Assembly: GCA_013407085.1 (NCBI GenBank) | Contig: JACCGJ010019254.1 | Span: 21,166-85,165 of the forward strand | Length of the DNA stretch: 64,000 bases | Reading direction: 5' to 3' | DNA from: Atriophallophorus winterbourni | Lineage: Eukaryota; Platyhelminthes; Trematoda; Plagiorchiida; Microphallidae | Shown: piece after piece, positions 24,101 to 34,540 of the stretch | Numbering within the stretch: position 1 is the first letter of the stretch | Layout: the number at the start of each line of letters is the position of its first letter | The notes under the pieces: model-generated | What the model was told of the DNA's origin: nothing | Seen by the model: only the letters and a program-made list of their open reading frames with translations | Database searches by the model: none | Made by a program: the position numbers and the translations under genes

Positions 24101-27100
24101 TATCATTGCTTACAGCATTCACTGCACGGTTAAAGCAATTTAGGGCAAAGGTCCGTTGTATTTTGGAGAAGAGACAACATTGAGGCATACACCGAAACAA
24201 AAGTCATATTGAAAGGATACCCCTAAGCCGAAACAATTACACCCTTAATGACAAATGTTTTTTTATTATATCCATGCATGTCATCAATAAACCAGCCCAT
24301 ATATAGAATCGACTCCGAGGATGTTGTTCGGTTTAAATCCATGTTCGGGTTGGTGTATCTCGGAAAGACAAGCAAAATCTACCTAGTAGTATTGTAAAAA
24401 GCGCATCATAATTGATTAATTACTCACAACCAACAGTGTCCCTGCATTCCGATCTTCTAAATCGAAATCCGTAACTCTATGGGCTGAAACAGCTTAATTT
24501 TCAAGCTAGCAGCTGGGAGAGCCAATGATGCATGCGTATTTGGAACGAAAAGAGGTCAGTGTTTATTTGAAACATTTTTATGAGGCATTCTGATAATACT
24601 ATATATGTGATGTTCCTAGCAGTACATGTTTTTGTTCGATTACACCTTCATTAGTACATCCAAGCACAACCTAAAAGGCTGCATCGATCTGACTGATAGA
24701 AGAAATATGCGTCAACTGCCTGATTTAGAATTTTCGTTTGGGATTTTCTTAGGTTATTTTCTGGAAGCCTTTACTGTATTTGTGTTACCCGTAAGCAAAT
24801 GTGTGTTCGGAATCATGCTATTTTTATTCCTAGATAGACTGCCAGCAGATGAGTTGCTACATCTAAACGAAGAAAACTAGTTTTAATGTCTTGAAACTTT
24901 ACCCAATCTCCTGTCAGTAGAAGTTTTTAACTGAAATAGTGGAAGCGAGCCGATTCGGTTGTCAAAGGCTGTTGCAAATGCATGACACATAAGAGAATTG
25001 GCTCTTCCCTACTACAAACCCTGCTGTCATAACCTTGGAACTAATCTATCGACGCTAGCCAAATGTCAATAGATCATCAAACTGAGGTAAAGTGATAACG
25101 GTCAACCTGAATTTATTGATTGACTGCGAGCGTTCTAGCCTATGTGCCAGCACGGCATAAAATTTGAGAACGCATCATTATTAGCAAGTTTGTTCTAGAC
25201 AGTGAACTTATTTTTCAACAGAAAATTTAGAGAAATTATTTTTGCGGGCCTTCAAATCGGCCGTGCATACAATTAATTTCTCCAAGGGTAAAATGCATCA
25301 AATATTTTCGGATCAACTGAGGTCAAATTTGGACGTGCACTTTAGAACGAAGTACGAGATACCGGGACTTGCAGTGAAACGTTTGACCCAAAAACTTTTG
25401 CTAGTGAACTGGATCGTATGTCAATCAATTAAGACGGACAAGAAAAATCGTTCAGTCGACAAACTGTAACTCGATGTCGGGACATGTTTACCATTTTTTA
25501 AATTTGTGGTGAAATTATTGTAACAGCTGAAAATTCGTGTGTACGAATAAAGTCAATTTCTTCTTCTTCTTCTTCTTCTTTTTCAGTAATCTTTGATCGG
25601 GAACTGATGGAAAATTTTTTTAATTGTGAAAAAAATACTGTTGCGTGCCAAAATAAAACAATTGTTCAACTATGTTTTGCCGATTGTTGTTATTGTTCCC
25701 TGCATTCTAGTTATTGTTGACTGTTTCCTTCAGCCTTGGCAGTTGTTTGGTCGGGATAAACACAGCGGCATTATTAGTCGACGATTATGAGAAATAATCT
25801 CCTGCTCTCATTCACCCGCTGGTTTAAGGCTAATTAGTTTTTATATCGTCATGTCCACCAACGGGAGAAAACAGCGCGATCCTGCTATTGGATACATTTT
25901 GATGTCTAGAAATTTCCATATTTTATCGGTCGGTTGGCTTATTCTGACAGCTATGCATTGGTTAGGCGGGATGGATCGTATATGCATATTCTCCAAAGCT
26001 GAAAAAGGATATCCGATCCACTCCGACAAATTAAATGCATTTATTGTGTAATCTTTGCGACCTATAATACAAAAAAACTAAAAAAATCATTTCTAATAAT
26101 CTGGTCTTGCCATTCTGGCCAATGTAAGCAAACAGAACAACTACGGCAATGCAAGATCATCCAAGAGAGCATATTTTATTGTACCGGGTTTAACATAGAC
26201 CAACCCTCTATGTGAATCTATCCGTAATGCAAAAGGCTAGGAAAGAACAATGTATTGTGGTGCTCACATCCCCATCCCTTACACACCACTACCGGTTTCA
26301 GGCTAGTTACCATCGTCAGGTGCAGACAGTAAGATCAGGTTCAGTCAGCCTTGAAAAGAACATTTTTAATGATTTGATACTGGAAAATAGACTTTGGTGT
26401 TCATTTGAATTAGCAACAGATGAAAACTGTGTTGTTGGTGTGATTTACCGACTACCGTCAGCAGACGGAGCATACAATGCTAGTTTAATTGAGAAACCTC
26501 AGCTGGTTGTTTACAGATATCAAGACAACGTCCTGATCATTGGGTGACTTTAATCTCCCGAATTTACTAAAACGCGAGATTCCACCGGTGAACTCCCTTG
26601 ATCATCTATTCTACAAAATTTTGAACGAAATTGCTTTATATAACCACATATCAAGCAGAACTCGCTTCAGAGGCATAAACACATCACCAATACACGATCT
26701 TGTGCTGACGAACGAGAAAAATGTCATCGAAGATTTCCGCTATTGAGCATTACTTGGAAACTGTGATCATGTAGTCATTGTTTTCGACTATATATCTGAA
26801 GCTAAAAGAGCTAGTACGGCTTAGAAATTGATAAGAAAAATCGACACGGTTGCATTATCAATTGCTCTCCAACAAATCGCCGACTGGGCATCGATTAACA
26901 CTGATGTCCAACAATACTGGTCATCGATACTTCAGAAAATCTACCAAAAATTTAACTCCACTCAAAATGTGTTTTAAAACAAATGAAAAAAGGATTTGAA
27001 TTCGTGATCCGGAGTCGAACACGGAAATGGATAAAGGTAGGAAACTGTGCGTGGAGAAGCCACATACTGCAGTCAACACCTGAATCTTGAGAATCGTACC

Positions 27101-30100
27101 GTTTGTTGGGAAACAAAGTTACTAGACTTGTTTAACCTGAACTTATTCAAGGCTAAACTTAACAAGTATACGTTGACCAAATTCAACCTTGCACGTGCTG
27201 ACTTTCCATATTGCTACAACATTTCTGTAGTTTTTATGGATTCCCTATATTTTTTATTTGTGGTTACTGTAAAGCTTGCTTTTCGGGCCATTAAAACTTT
27301 GAATCAGTTTGAATAAGCTGCACAACTTTCAAAATTAAAAATATGTAATCTGTCTACGTGCCGTTGATCTAACGATTGCAGTCCTACGAATTTTGCATGT
27401 TTGCAGCCGAAACCTGCAGCTCACTGAGCGTGTGTAGGTAATGTTTGTCATGTCCCTTTCGCAGACTTGCACATGAAATATTAGGTTTGTGCAAACAAAC
27501 TTAAATATGGGATTCATTGATTAATAAGTTTTGTGCAACGGATCACGATGTTCAAACAAAATCGCATTGTTATTCCCGGTCGAACGCTCGAGACGCTGAG
27601 GAATGTCCAAATTAATGTGTTGCTCACGCTTGTTGTGTAAGTGAGGTTGATGGCAGCAACACATAACTTGTTCAAACTTTATTGGATCACTTTTCCGATT
27701 AAAATTATATGAGATATGCTCTGGTGCTCATTTAGCTGAAGAATCTAACATAAGCCGCTCATAACTTATTCCATGAAAGTTGTTCAACTTTGAAACATGA
27801 AACGTTTTTTTAGCTGAAATAAATAAATCCTCACCTCATTTCCAAACGTTCCAAGCCAAATTCTTCATTTACACCGAGAAAGATGTTATATTGTTTCGAC
27901 GTCTCCATGCCTTGTGGTCGCAAAGCGATGGTCGTCGACTTGTTATCGGCAATTGGCACGTCTTTATCCAACTTGTAGGCGAGATTCAAACTTTTTGAAT
28001 CCCAATCCATAACTTGGTCGTATATTTGACTCTCTAAATAGGAACATTAATTGGAAGATAATGGGGCTAATCAAACGCATAAGCAAAGAATGCACCTGCA
28101 TTGAAGATCAAATGGTCTTTACATATCCTACTTTTTTTGAAAAAAACGCGCAGCCAATTTGTTTAATTAAGGATAACATTTAGTTCATCGAATCAGTCAT
28201 GGTGTGAAGAATTTTCTATCGGATTATCAATTTACACAAAAATATTATTTATTAATTATTGACAAATACATCTAATTACACTGTAGAAGGTATTCTTACT
28301 TCCACCGTGTCTGTTTTACTTGGAACAGTTTACCTTCAACCGTTGCTCACTCCACTAGCTTGCATGATTTTAAAACGAAATTAGACGAATTTTATTGCAT
28401 TATTTGTTTGCAGAACACTTATATACTGTTCAATCTACTTCCTTTTATTGTTTACACACTTAAATTTCAATTTTTTCATCTTATGGTTGTTATTAAGCTT
28501 GTTGCTGCTTAGAGCATAAAAAACTTTGAATTACCTTGAATTACATAGTGTTGAATGCTGCTGTTGTCCTTCTTCGGTCGATCTCGACCATGGATGTACA
28601 CCAGAATTGCATGATTATTTTTATTTTCCACAACTTTTCTAATGAATAAACAGTCCAATTACGGAAAAACAATCTATACCGCAGCACTTGCAATGATAGT
28701 TAGAACTCGGTTGTAGGGCATGCGGGATCTGCGTTCAGCAGACCAGAGCTGTATCTGCTTCTTTCCAGCTTTCAGACGATGCTTTATACAATACATCTAA
28801 TGTGAGTAAGTTCTTCCCAACTCCTGAGGTCTTTGCCAAGAACTTTCATATTATTTATACAGCAGGTGCAATTAGAAAATCGCCAGATTAAGAAATTTAA
28901 GAAATCATAGATTAAGAGTTTCGGAATACGACCATTTTTCATTCTGTAGGAGTGGCGAAGCCACCGTAGGCGGGCTGTCGTAGTAATATGAACATTCGCT
29001 GTACAACCGAATGCAATGCCTTTCATATAAATTGAGACTGCCAGGAACAAGTTTAATTTGCACATTTCCCTTCGTCATTTGTAACCCATGTGCTATTTCT
29101 AACGCAAAGTAAGATATTATTTTGCAGTTATTGCAATAAACTTACTACCGACCGCATTAACAATTTCTCAAAGCTTGTACTGCTATCTATAAGATAATTG
29201 TCCTATATTTTTCGACTTTTAAGTTCACTGTTTTGCCGCCAATCATATTTGAAACGATAGAGAACTTTTGTAATTCAGTGGATAAAATTGTAAATAACTT
29301 GTTACTACCCTTCGATAATAATAATTAGTTCTTTCGCAAAAACCTCATTTATACCACAAGTCAAGATTGAGCATAAAACGCTGAGACTTTAAGAAGCACG
29401 AAGACTTGATCCATATCCCGTGGTTATAAATATTTACTATGTGCTACCACAAACGTTTAGAGTTATTTCGATTTAAATCCCAACGCCAAATCTCTTGCCA
29501 AGTGTTTGCTAAACGTGAGCCGAATTCCAAAAGCTTGTATTGTCAAGAATATTATGTCTTTCATAACTGGTAGTAAAACGGAAACCCGCTTAAATTAACT
29601 TCCAGGTATGGATGTACGCAGTTTAGTCAACATCTAACAACATATTTAAGTTTCAGCGCGATCCAATTTTTTTAATAAAAAAACCGGAATGTAGATGTTT
29701 TGTAGTTTTTATACAAATAAATTCACGTGTAAATTTAAGTATAAACTTAGTATTTATACTTTTGCGGCAACTTATTTAAAGGCCAGAGCATTGCTCATTG
29801 TTCTCCACTTTAAACATTCTGGCTGATAGAATACTTCTAACTTTGTCAAAATATGTATATGGTTGAATGTATTTTGGTCACATGCCTTGGAAATACATTC
29901 CGAATTTGGTGTCTGTTTGGAATGGTGAAATTTGGATACTTATTTGTTGCATAACGATTTAACGACACTTGCGTATAGACTCATGGTAACTATACAACTG
30001 GACTATTCTTGACATTACATGTTTATTCAGAATATTTACTATGATATGGTAATTGTGAAGCTTATTGTAACCATAAATTCTTGAATCTTGAAACTTGAAA

Positions 30101-31253
30101 ACTAGCTTGTAGTGCCGTTTATCACTTCCGTATAAAGTTTGCTCTAATGGACGCGAAAACTTGTGGCGAAATTTAAACCCGCTTATATTAAAAGTGGTTG
30201 GCACTGTAAATATAGCGTAAATGCATTCATTAGCTAAGTAACATAAAGACATTTTAATTTGACCCCACAAATCGGGCAAATGCAAACACTTGAGAAACTA
30301 TAGCCTGAAGCATTTAGATAGGTTGGTTCAATTACCTCACATGTAAACAATCTCTTGCCACGAACTTTACAAACAGAAAACATTTTGACTTTCGACTACT
30401 CTTTTTGAGACGTTTGGAAGGTTACATTCAAACTGAAGAAAGGCTGCTTAGGTTTGATTACTGAACATAAATATTTTAATATAAATGATCAGCTGGCGCA
30501 ATATGCTTCGGTCGACATTGAGCGAAGGAAGACAAGAGACACACTCACGTACCATACTGTAAAAAAGTGATAATTATTACCTATTCGAGAATTGTTGTAT
30601 ATGATCCAGCATAAAATGTATGTTACAACGTTGTAGTAATTTACTTACCGTTTTCCAGTTTTCCAGTGAAATAATTCACAGCCAACCAAGAGTACATGGC
30701 CTGTTCCTCGTTGGTCATTACTTTCAGATAGTCATCAGAGAAACGAAAATGATAATTTTCTTTGACCACTTTCCGTATTTCATTCAGCAGTCGATCTTGT
30801 TTTCTAATAGTAAGTCACAAATGGAATTTGTGTGCGTTTAACTTACTCTTTTTCATATGTTGCTAAATATGGTGTGTTGTAGATTAAAAGCGGTGTTGTG
30901 GAATGTTTTTTCTTGTGGTATTTCTTCTGCTGCCTTGTCTAATAATGACTTTATTTCCTTTTCCAATAAATAGGGATAAAACATATAATAATATGTTCCT
31001 TCAATGCCTCGAACTATCATCGGCGATCCATCAGCTTGTTGCAGAATAGTTGGTTTGTAATATTCGCCGTATTGTCCAGTGGTCCAAGTGTATACCGTCA
31101 TAATCAAAGAATACACATCTAGTTAACCGAAAATTACTCGATGAACTTTCACAAAATACCTCCTTCAATAACGATACCATACTCCTTTTGTGAAGCCACG
31201 ATGGAAACGAATAAAATCAACAAAATTGCGGTACGTGTCATTTTGTGAACCAT
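14897..31253 (-). CDS. Secreted apyrase/CD39-family protein, divergent and frameshifted (6 exons seen)
   Basis: Six minus-strand exons (31160-31253, 30847-31118, 30649-30803, 27835-28033, 19846-19999, 14897-15130) have GT-AG borders and compatible phases. Their order and spacing follow E-NTPDases: signal peptide, then apyrase conserved regions (ACR) 1-4, then the cysteine-bearing lobe. Family members hydrolyse extracellular ATP/ADP. Here ACR1, normally D-A-G-S-S-H-T-S, is E-G-D-V-Y-S-L-I; ACR4 has D-W-D-S-K-S where D-L-G-G-A-S is usual; ACR3 keeps the E-E of its catalytic box. Exon 2 needs a one-base correction in a six-base homopolymer (30906-30911) to stay in frame. I infer a degenerate or repurposed secreted apyrase, or a young pseudogene. 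The C-terminal exon(s) with ACR5 were not found. Introns are 41 and 43 bp, then 2.6, 7.8 and 4.7 kb, the latter filled with CR1 and LINE debris. Confidence 0.68.
15131..16579. other. Intron sequence of the apyrase-like gene, nothing else recognised
   Basis: AT-rich, with no repeat end or frame that I can name, up to the CR1 copy that begins near 16580. Confidence 0.45.
16580..19230 (+). mobile_element. Decayed CR1-like element (intron 5 of the apyrase-like gene, antisense)
   Basis: The ORF1 C-terminal part (16619-16930: SMSIILLGVLEI...PNYQGKGLNPRKVR) matches the ORF1 tail of the CR1 at 61800-62100. Then come the endonuclease (17100-17450: VAVTETWFQSYM, ISIIYRP), RT (17640-18600: ILSIAQHGFRKSRSNLTKLL, DMSKDFDRVE) and a C-terminal/3-prime trailer (18830-19230) shared with 29880-30060. 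The GDFN motif of the endonuclease is destroyed and stops are numerous. Confidence 0.82.
19846..19999 (-). CDS. Apyrase-like exon 5
   Basis: Using the acceptor GTAGAG at 20000-20001 and the donor GTGAGC, the exon stays in phase with exons 4 and 6. It reads LDLKITIPSPYLSQDYCRL, then KLMTPCHKQPV and GLEFQVMVQ. The two Cys and the T-P-C motif fit the D-P-C-F-x-P-G...T-P-C segment of CD39-type proteins. The 7.8-kb intron before it holds CR1, LINE-B and R2 fragments. Confidence 0.68.
20010..23094. other. Intron sequence, no recognised feature
   Basis: Three kilobases of intron 4 of the apyrase-like gene. Short frames (20322-20543, 22366-22584) have no motif. I found no element boundary. Confidence 0.45.
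23095..23330 (-). repeat. LINE-B 3-prime end fragment
   Basis: GTCGACAATGGATGTACATC...AAACAGTCCCATTCTGGAGGAACAATCTTTCCCGCAGCGCTG-like sequence is the reverse complement of the 43620-43790 segment (C-terminal zinc-finger codons plus trailer). A (TTG)4-5 run sits at its edge (23107-23121). Confidence 0.65.
23331..26240. other. Intron sequence with a (TTC)n tract at 25556-25583
   Basis: No gene recognised. The TTC run following a GAATAAAGTCAATT block may be the tail of an old retroposon spanning about 25240-25583, but I cannot identify its family. Confidence 0.4.
26245..26345 (-). repeat. R2 hammerhead repeat, single copy
   Basis: It matches the 240-bp R2 unit of the array at 44780-45366, from TGCTCACATCC to CAGTCAGCCTTG. 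It lies directly upstream of a CR1 endonuclease fragment. Confidence 0.75.
26278..26333 (-). ncRNA. Hammerhead ribozyme, R2 type, core consistent with activity
   Basis: On the minus strand: CTGACGA (26313-26319; the variable position 7 is C), stem II around AACT, GAAA (26296-26299), CCGGTA (26290-26295), then GTGG. The cleavage triplet is GTA, allowed by the N-U-H rule. Stem I has an inner CAC/GTG helix, an internal loop and an outer CTTAC/GTAAG helix. The array copy has TTAC/GTAA there, so one more pair forms here. Confidence 0.68.
26340..27330 (+). mobile_element. CR1-like fragment: endonuclease joined to 3-prime end
   Basis: WCSFELATDENCVVGVIYR and, after a frame change, MGDFNLPNL and LLGNCDHVVIVFDY (GNCDH for SDH) are endonuclease motifs. 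The RT is missing. From about 27040 the sequence is the CR1 C-terminus and trailer, ending AACTTTGAATCAGTTTGAATAA. It is a deletion derivative within intron 4. Confidence 0.78.
27835..28033 (-). CDS. Apyrase-like exon 4: ACR4 region
   Basis: Acceptor CCTATTTAG, donor GTGAGG. It reads SQIYDQVMDWDSKSLNLAYK, then STTIALRPQGM and QYNIFLGVNEEFGLERLEM. VMDWDSKSLNLAYKL fills the place of the ACR4 box A-L-D-L-G-G-A-S-T-Q, and YNIF the Y-x-V/I-Y-x-H-S-F-L strand that follows. Entry phase 1 and exit phase 2 agree with the neighbouring exons. Confidence 0.72.
28310..28560 (+). repeat. CR1-like 3-prime end
   Basis: WNSLPSTVAHSTSLHDFKTK is the conserved C-terminal WN-x-L-P motif of CR1 ORF2. It ends in a TTGAATTACC-type tail. 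Confidence 0.72.
28550..29065 (-). repeat. LINE-B C-terminal fragment and 3-prime end (decayed)
   Basis: The minus strand reads RLRWLRHSYRMKNGRIPKLL, matching NKMENGRIPKDLLY at 43350-43400, and continues into the same zinc-finger and trailer segment. Stops and gaps intervene. Confidence 0.68.
29750..30100 (+). repeat. CR1-like 3-prime end
   Basis: GCATAACGATTTAACGA, TTGACATTA and ACTATGATATGGTAATTGTGAAGCT blocks are shared with 19075-19215. It ends in a TTCTTGAATCTTGAAACTTGAA tail. Confidence 0.68.
30649..30803 (-). CDS. Apyrase-like exon 3: ACR3
   Basis: Between a TTACTATTAG acceptor and a GTAAGT donor, the exon reads KQDRLLNEIRKVVKEN, then NEEQAMYSWLAVNYFTGKL. This matches the ACR3 pattern G-x-E-E-G-x-Y-G-W-I-x-x-N-Y-L-x-G, with both Glu, the Tyr, Trp and N-Y retained and the flanking glycines lost. 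It is the clearest family signature in the gene. Confidence 0.75.
30847..31118 (-). CDS. Apyrase-like exon 2: rest of ACR1, ACR2 region; one-base frameshift
   Basis: It begins DVYSLIMTVYTW, completing a 19-residue YGIV...W block the same length as in CD39. It goes on through RGIEGTYYYMF and AAEEIPQ, which occupy the place of the ISKF...AREVIP segment. After the A6 run (plus-strand T6 at 30906-30911) the original frame stops at once. The -1-base reading instead gives TTPLLIYNTPYL in the ACR2 position, reaches the GTAAGT donor and joins exon 3 in the correct phase. ACR2's G-A-T-A-G-M is not conserved. Confidence 0.65.
31160..31253 (-). CDS. Apyrase-like exon 1: signal peptide and start of ACR1
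   Basis: The start at 31253 gives MVHKMTRTAILLILFVSIVA, a short basic start, hydrophobic core and A-S cleavage region typical of a signal peptide, then QKEYGIVIEG. YGIV is the usual lead into ACR1 of apyrases. A second in-frame Met lies four codons on. The donor GTATTT follows at 31159. A 41-bp intron separates it from exon 2. Confidence 0.7.
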
Positions 31254-31939
31254 TTGACTAAAATTTCTTTTGCTTATAAACCTTTTCGATAACTACTTGA
31301 AAACGGCACACTTGATGCTCTAACAACCACTTGAACTTTCCTTGTTCACAAGTATGCTTACCATTAACAAACGTGACTACAAATGTAGGCTCTGAAGTGG
31401 GTATTTGAGAAACAATATACATTCATTCAATCATTCATTCATCAGGTCAAGTAACCTAAAATGAATATACACTTCAAAGCATAAAGCACACTTGAAACTC
31501 AGAATCTCAGAAACTCAGAAAATTTCATGGTAGAAAAAGCAGTGAGCTTAACAATAACCATAGGAGAACTAATAATAAACCAATCTTGGCCAAATACGGC
31601 AAACGGAATCAAATATGAAAAAATCTTGGCGTCTTTTAAACAGCGTGGAATTCTGAATAGCATGAAGCTCCTTCATGCTACCGCAGTAGAATGACCAACC
31701 AGTATATGCTTTCTGTAGAGTTGAATTTTGTGCAATCATCAATGAAAACGTCGAGATAATATTTTAATAAAAATCTACTCACGCATAAGGAGGCTATTTA
31801 TTTTATATATAAAATCGAACGATTACAATCAGATGAAGTACTGATTCAATTCTGCATACATGCTAATATTCTACAGTGAGACAGTGTGAATCTCATTTAG
31901 GATGCTGTAAACATACCAAGCTGGACAGAAAAGTGGATT
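31254..31939. other. Upstream region of the apyrase-like gene
   Basis: Any promoter should lie here, but I see no confident TATA or initiator. A short ATTCATTCAATCATTCATTCAT run lies at about 31420-31442. Confidence 0.35.
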
Positions 31940-32262
31940 TATTTGGCTTGATGAAAGCAACGCATGTATGAAATCACAAGCCTGATCCAGGCAAAGTGCC
32001 GCACAGTCGAGGACTGCACGTGGGCAAAGATACTGTCATTTTGCCCAGGCCTAGAGAGATATTATGAAGGAAAATAGCAATAGAAGTGAGACCCCAGCGT
32101 GTATTCGCATGCAGCTCACTACCGGTGGCAAACAATGGAGTCACTTCGATTGTTATAAAATAAATTTCAGTGATGCGGACTCGCGTTGTGAACCTCTGGC
32201 AGATTATGTTACCAACAAAATACATCTAAATTTCAACCATGTCCCGAAACATAACAGTTAGG
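31940..32262 (+). repeat. R3 dispersed repeat (hammerhead-related)
   Basis: It matches 53925-54075 (GAAATCACAA, CTGCACGTGGGC, GTGAGAC, GCATGCAGCT blocks), and its right end matches 55262-55320 in reverse orientation (GCGGACTCGCG). On the minus strand an ACCGGTAGTGAG piece after a TTTGCC segment looks like a collapsed R2 hammerhead. Confidence 0.55.
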
Positions 32263-32269
32263 ATCAAAA

Positions 32270-33050
32270 CTTAAGAGTTTGCAGTAACACAAGGAAATGG
32301 TTATGAAAACGAAATTGAACATGAGCTATTCCGAGGGTCGCTAGAATGAAGTCAGGATTGACACACATTTTCCAAAAAAGCTGTATAAAGTCGCAAAGAG
32401 CATTCGAAAGGATGGACGTTACCGGTAGCTTCAGCATGTACTAAGAATGCGAAGAAATCTCATATTCTTTATCGAACCATTAAAATCACGAAGAAACTAA
32501 ACACCAGCGTTTTTCCGACCATGAACTTTAACGAGCTGAGCGATTATTTCTGGGAAAACACTAACTCTCTAGCCGGTTTTTATTCACACGATTAAGCAAC
32601 AAGAATGAATTATTGCTTCGGATTTTTCAAATCAAATTGTGCCGGAGATAATAAGCGGTATTTCTATTAATTCTAAAATAGTGTGGCAGTATCTACGTAT
32701 ATTATGTGTAAACGAGTCCCAGGTAGACGACGGACTCACACCAGCAATGCTTATGTTATTCGACCGTCAATTATGTGAATCGCACTGTGATCTATTTAAT
32801 CACTTTGAGGAAGGGCGTTATAACGACTGACTGGAAGAATATAGGAATCATGACACCGATGTCAAAGGTGGAACTTGTTCTGATACAGCAAATTATCGCC
32901 TTGTAACACTACTTCCTGTAATCCCATAAGTTATTGAGCGAGCCGTGTACAAGAGGATTATGAATTGTCTTAAAAAAACGTGTTGTCCATAAAGCAACAT
33001 CGATTGTTGTTCATAATTGACTAAAAAACTGGACAATGAGCACCTGGACG
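32270..33050 (+). mobile_element. Heavily decayed CR1-like RT region
   Basis: Fragments in several frames correspond to linker and RT fingers: VDDGLTPAMLMLFDRQLCES (ADGITPALVKSCDQQLCE in the copy at 8870), ITTDWKNIGIMTPMSK and TANYR-LVTLLPV. No frame survives. Confidence 0.65.
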
Positions 33051-33561
33051 AAAGATATCTTTGACACCATTAGTGTTACAAAGGCGTGGAAACATAAGTC
33101 TAAGAACGAAAATTATGCCAATAATCAATTAACTTTGCTGTTTGTCCACTTTAGTATTGATACTTTTGCACTGACCATCCGCAGCTGAATCATTACCCTC
33201 TGAAAAAGCAACAGACACGGAAAGTTATACGAGCAGCATATTGTCGTGTAGTAAATATATGTGATACTACTCCATAGCTATTTGATGGCAATTTAATTTG
33301 TTTGTGCCCACATGCTTCATCGTTTTAAAAATCTTCATGTATGTGAAAACAGTATTTGCACGAAAATGTTGAATAATAAATTTATTTGAGCCAAGAAAAC
33401 ACGAACTATAATTGGATCAAAAAAATAAATTGCAAATAAAGTGCAAAACTTGACATGAAATCGGCATTCGCTTTGAAACATCGACATTTTTCATGCAAAC
33501 GAAGTAAAACGCAATCAACCAAATGTTCGTGTATGCTAGTGTGAATCACATGCGTATAGCC
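33051..33561. other. No recognised gene
   Basis: AT-rich spacer before the solo LTR segment. Confidence 0.45.
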
Positions 33562-34540
33562 TGTAGTGGACTGACCACTACAATAATGTCCCCAAGAATG
33601 TTGGAGAAAAGGCACAGGAGATGAAAGGTTCATCGCGGAAGTAAAAAGGGTGCACGAAGATACAGGGTAGCTATCACGAAACACGAATCAACGGAAAGTG
33701 TGCTATCAAGGTCAATTGTTATGTACAGTAAAACAATATTGTTACACAGCCTTCTTCCAAGAAGTCTGGTCAGAGGAGACTTCTGATCAGGAATTGACTT
33801 TTGAACGGACCAAGCGGTGTCAGGTCGTTCCAGGCTGGAACATAGTCTCTCCGCAACCAGTCACTTCGAAGTCAGCCAAGGCACTTGATCTGCATGGGTC
33901 GATTGTCGGTGGTGACCAGGGTAGGATACTCGAAAACCGGTAAGTACTAAGCCAAGTCACGTCTCACATGGAGTGAACGTGCAGCCGGAGCTAAATCACA
34001 TGGGATGAACGTTCTGCTAGCGGGAATCGCCCGTCTGGCATCGTCTTAGTATGAACCCAGTAGGAGCAGATGTAGGCAGATACGTAGGCTTGACAACGAA
34101 GAACCAGAAGCTTCGAAAACATAGTCCGTGCTGGAACGTTCCTGCACCCCAGGGTCGATGGCCAACGGCCTCACCTGGAGAAAGCTGAGTGGCGTGTAGT
34201 CGGGCTGGTAAGGACCTTGTCTGATAAGTTTCGTGTTGGGCGGCGTGTGCTGATCGTAGGAGCTACGGGTAGGATGGCGACAGCGTCGGTGATCCGAGGG
34301 TGGCGCGTGCCACGATTTCCACAGCGGGAGGTGCTTGTGTACCGGAAGGGATACACGAAGAATGCGTGTATTCCAGGTAACCGGATAGGATGGCGACAAG
34401 CGTCAGTTATCCGGGGTTGGCGCGCGCCACGTTTTTCAAAACTGGCGGTGCATGTGTACCTGAAAAGTGAGAAGAAAAATACTTTTCGGTGCATGGGTAC
34501 AAAAAGGATGCAGGGGACATACCAAGCGATAATAACGTGT
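33562..34540 (-). mobile_element. Ty3/Gypsy fragment: LTR plus 3-prime non-coding region
   Basis: 33562-33746 is a 185-bp LTR (TG...CA) related to the LTRs at 35397 and 42706. 33747-34540 matches the 3-prime untranslated interior at 35572-36220. Read on the minus strand, GGAAGAAGGCTG next to the LTR is the expected polypurine tract. An internal tandem duplication (about 34268-34351 and 34386-34469, 118 bp apart) lies inside. The rest of the element is missing. Confidence 0.72.

Noticed and set aside
24626..24880. 84-codon hydrophobic frame as a membrane protein gene
   Set aside because: No start context, splice sites or homology that I recognise; it lies in the intron of the apyrase-like gene.
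34215..34250. CTGATAAG followed by TTTCGTG in the Gypsy tail as a hammerhead
   Set aside because: No stem II closes, GAAA and the cleavage triplet are missing; chance similarity.
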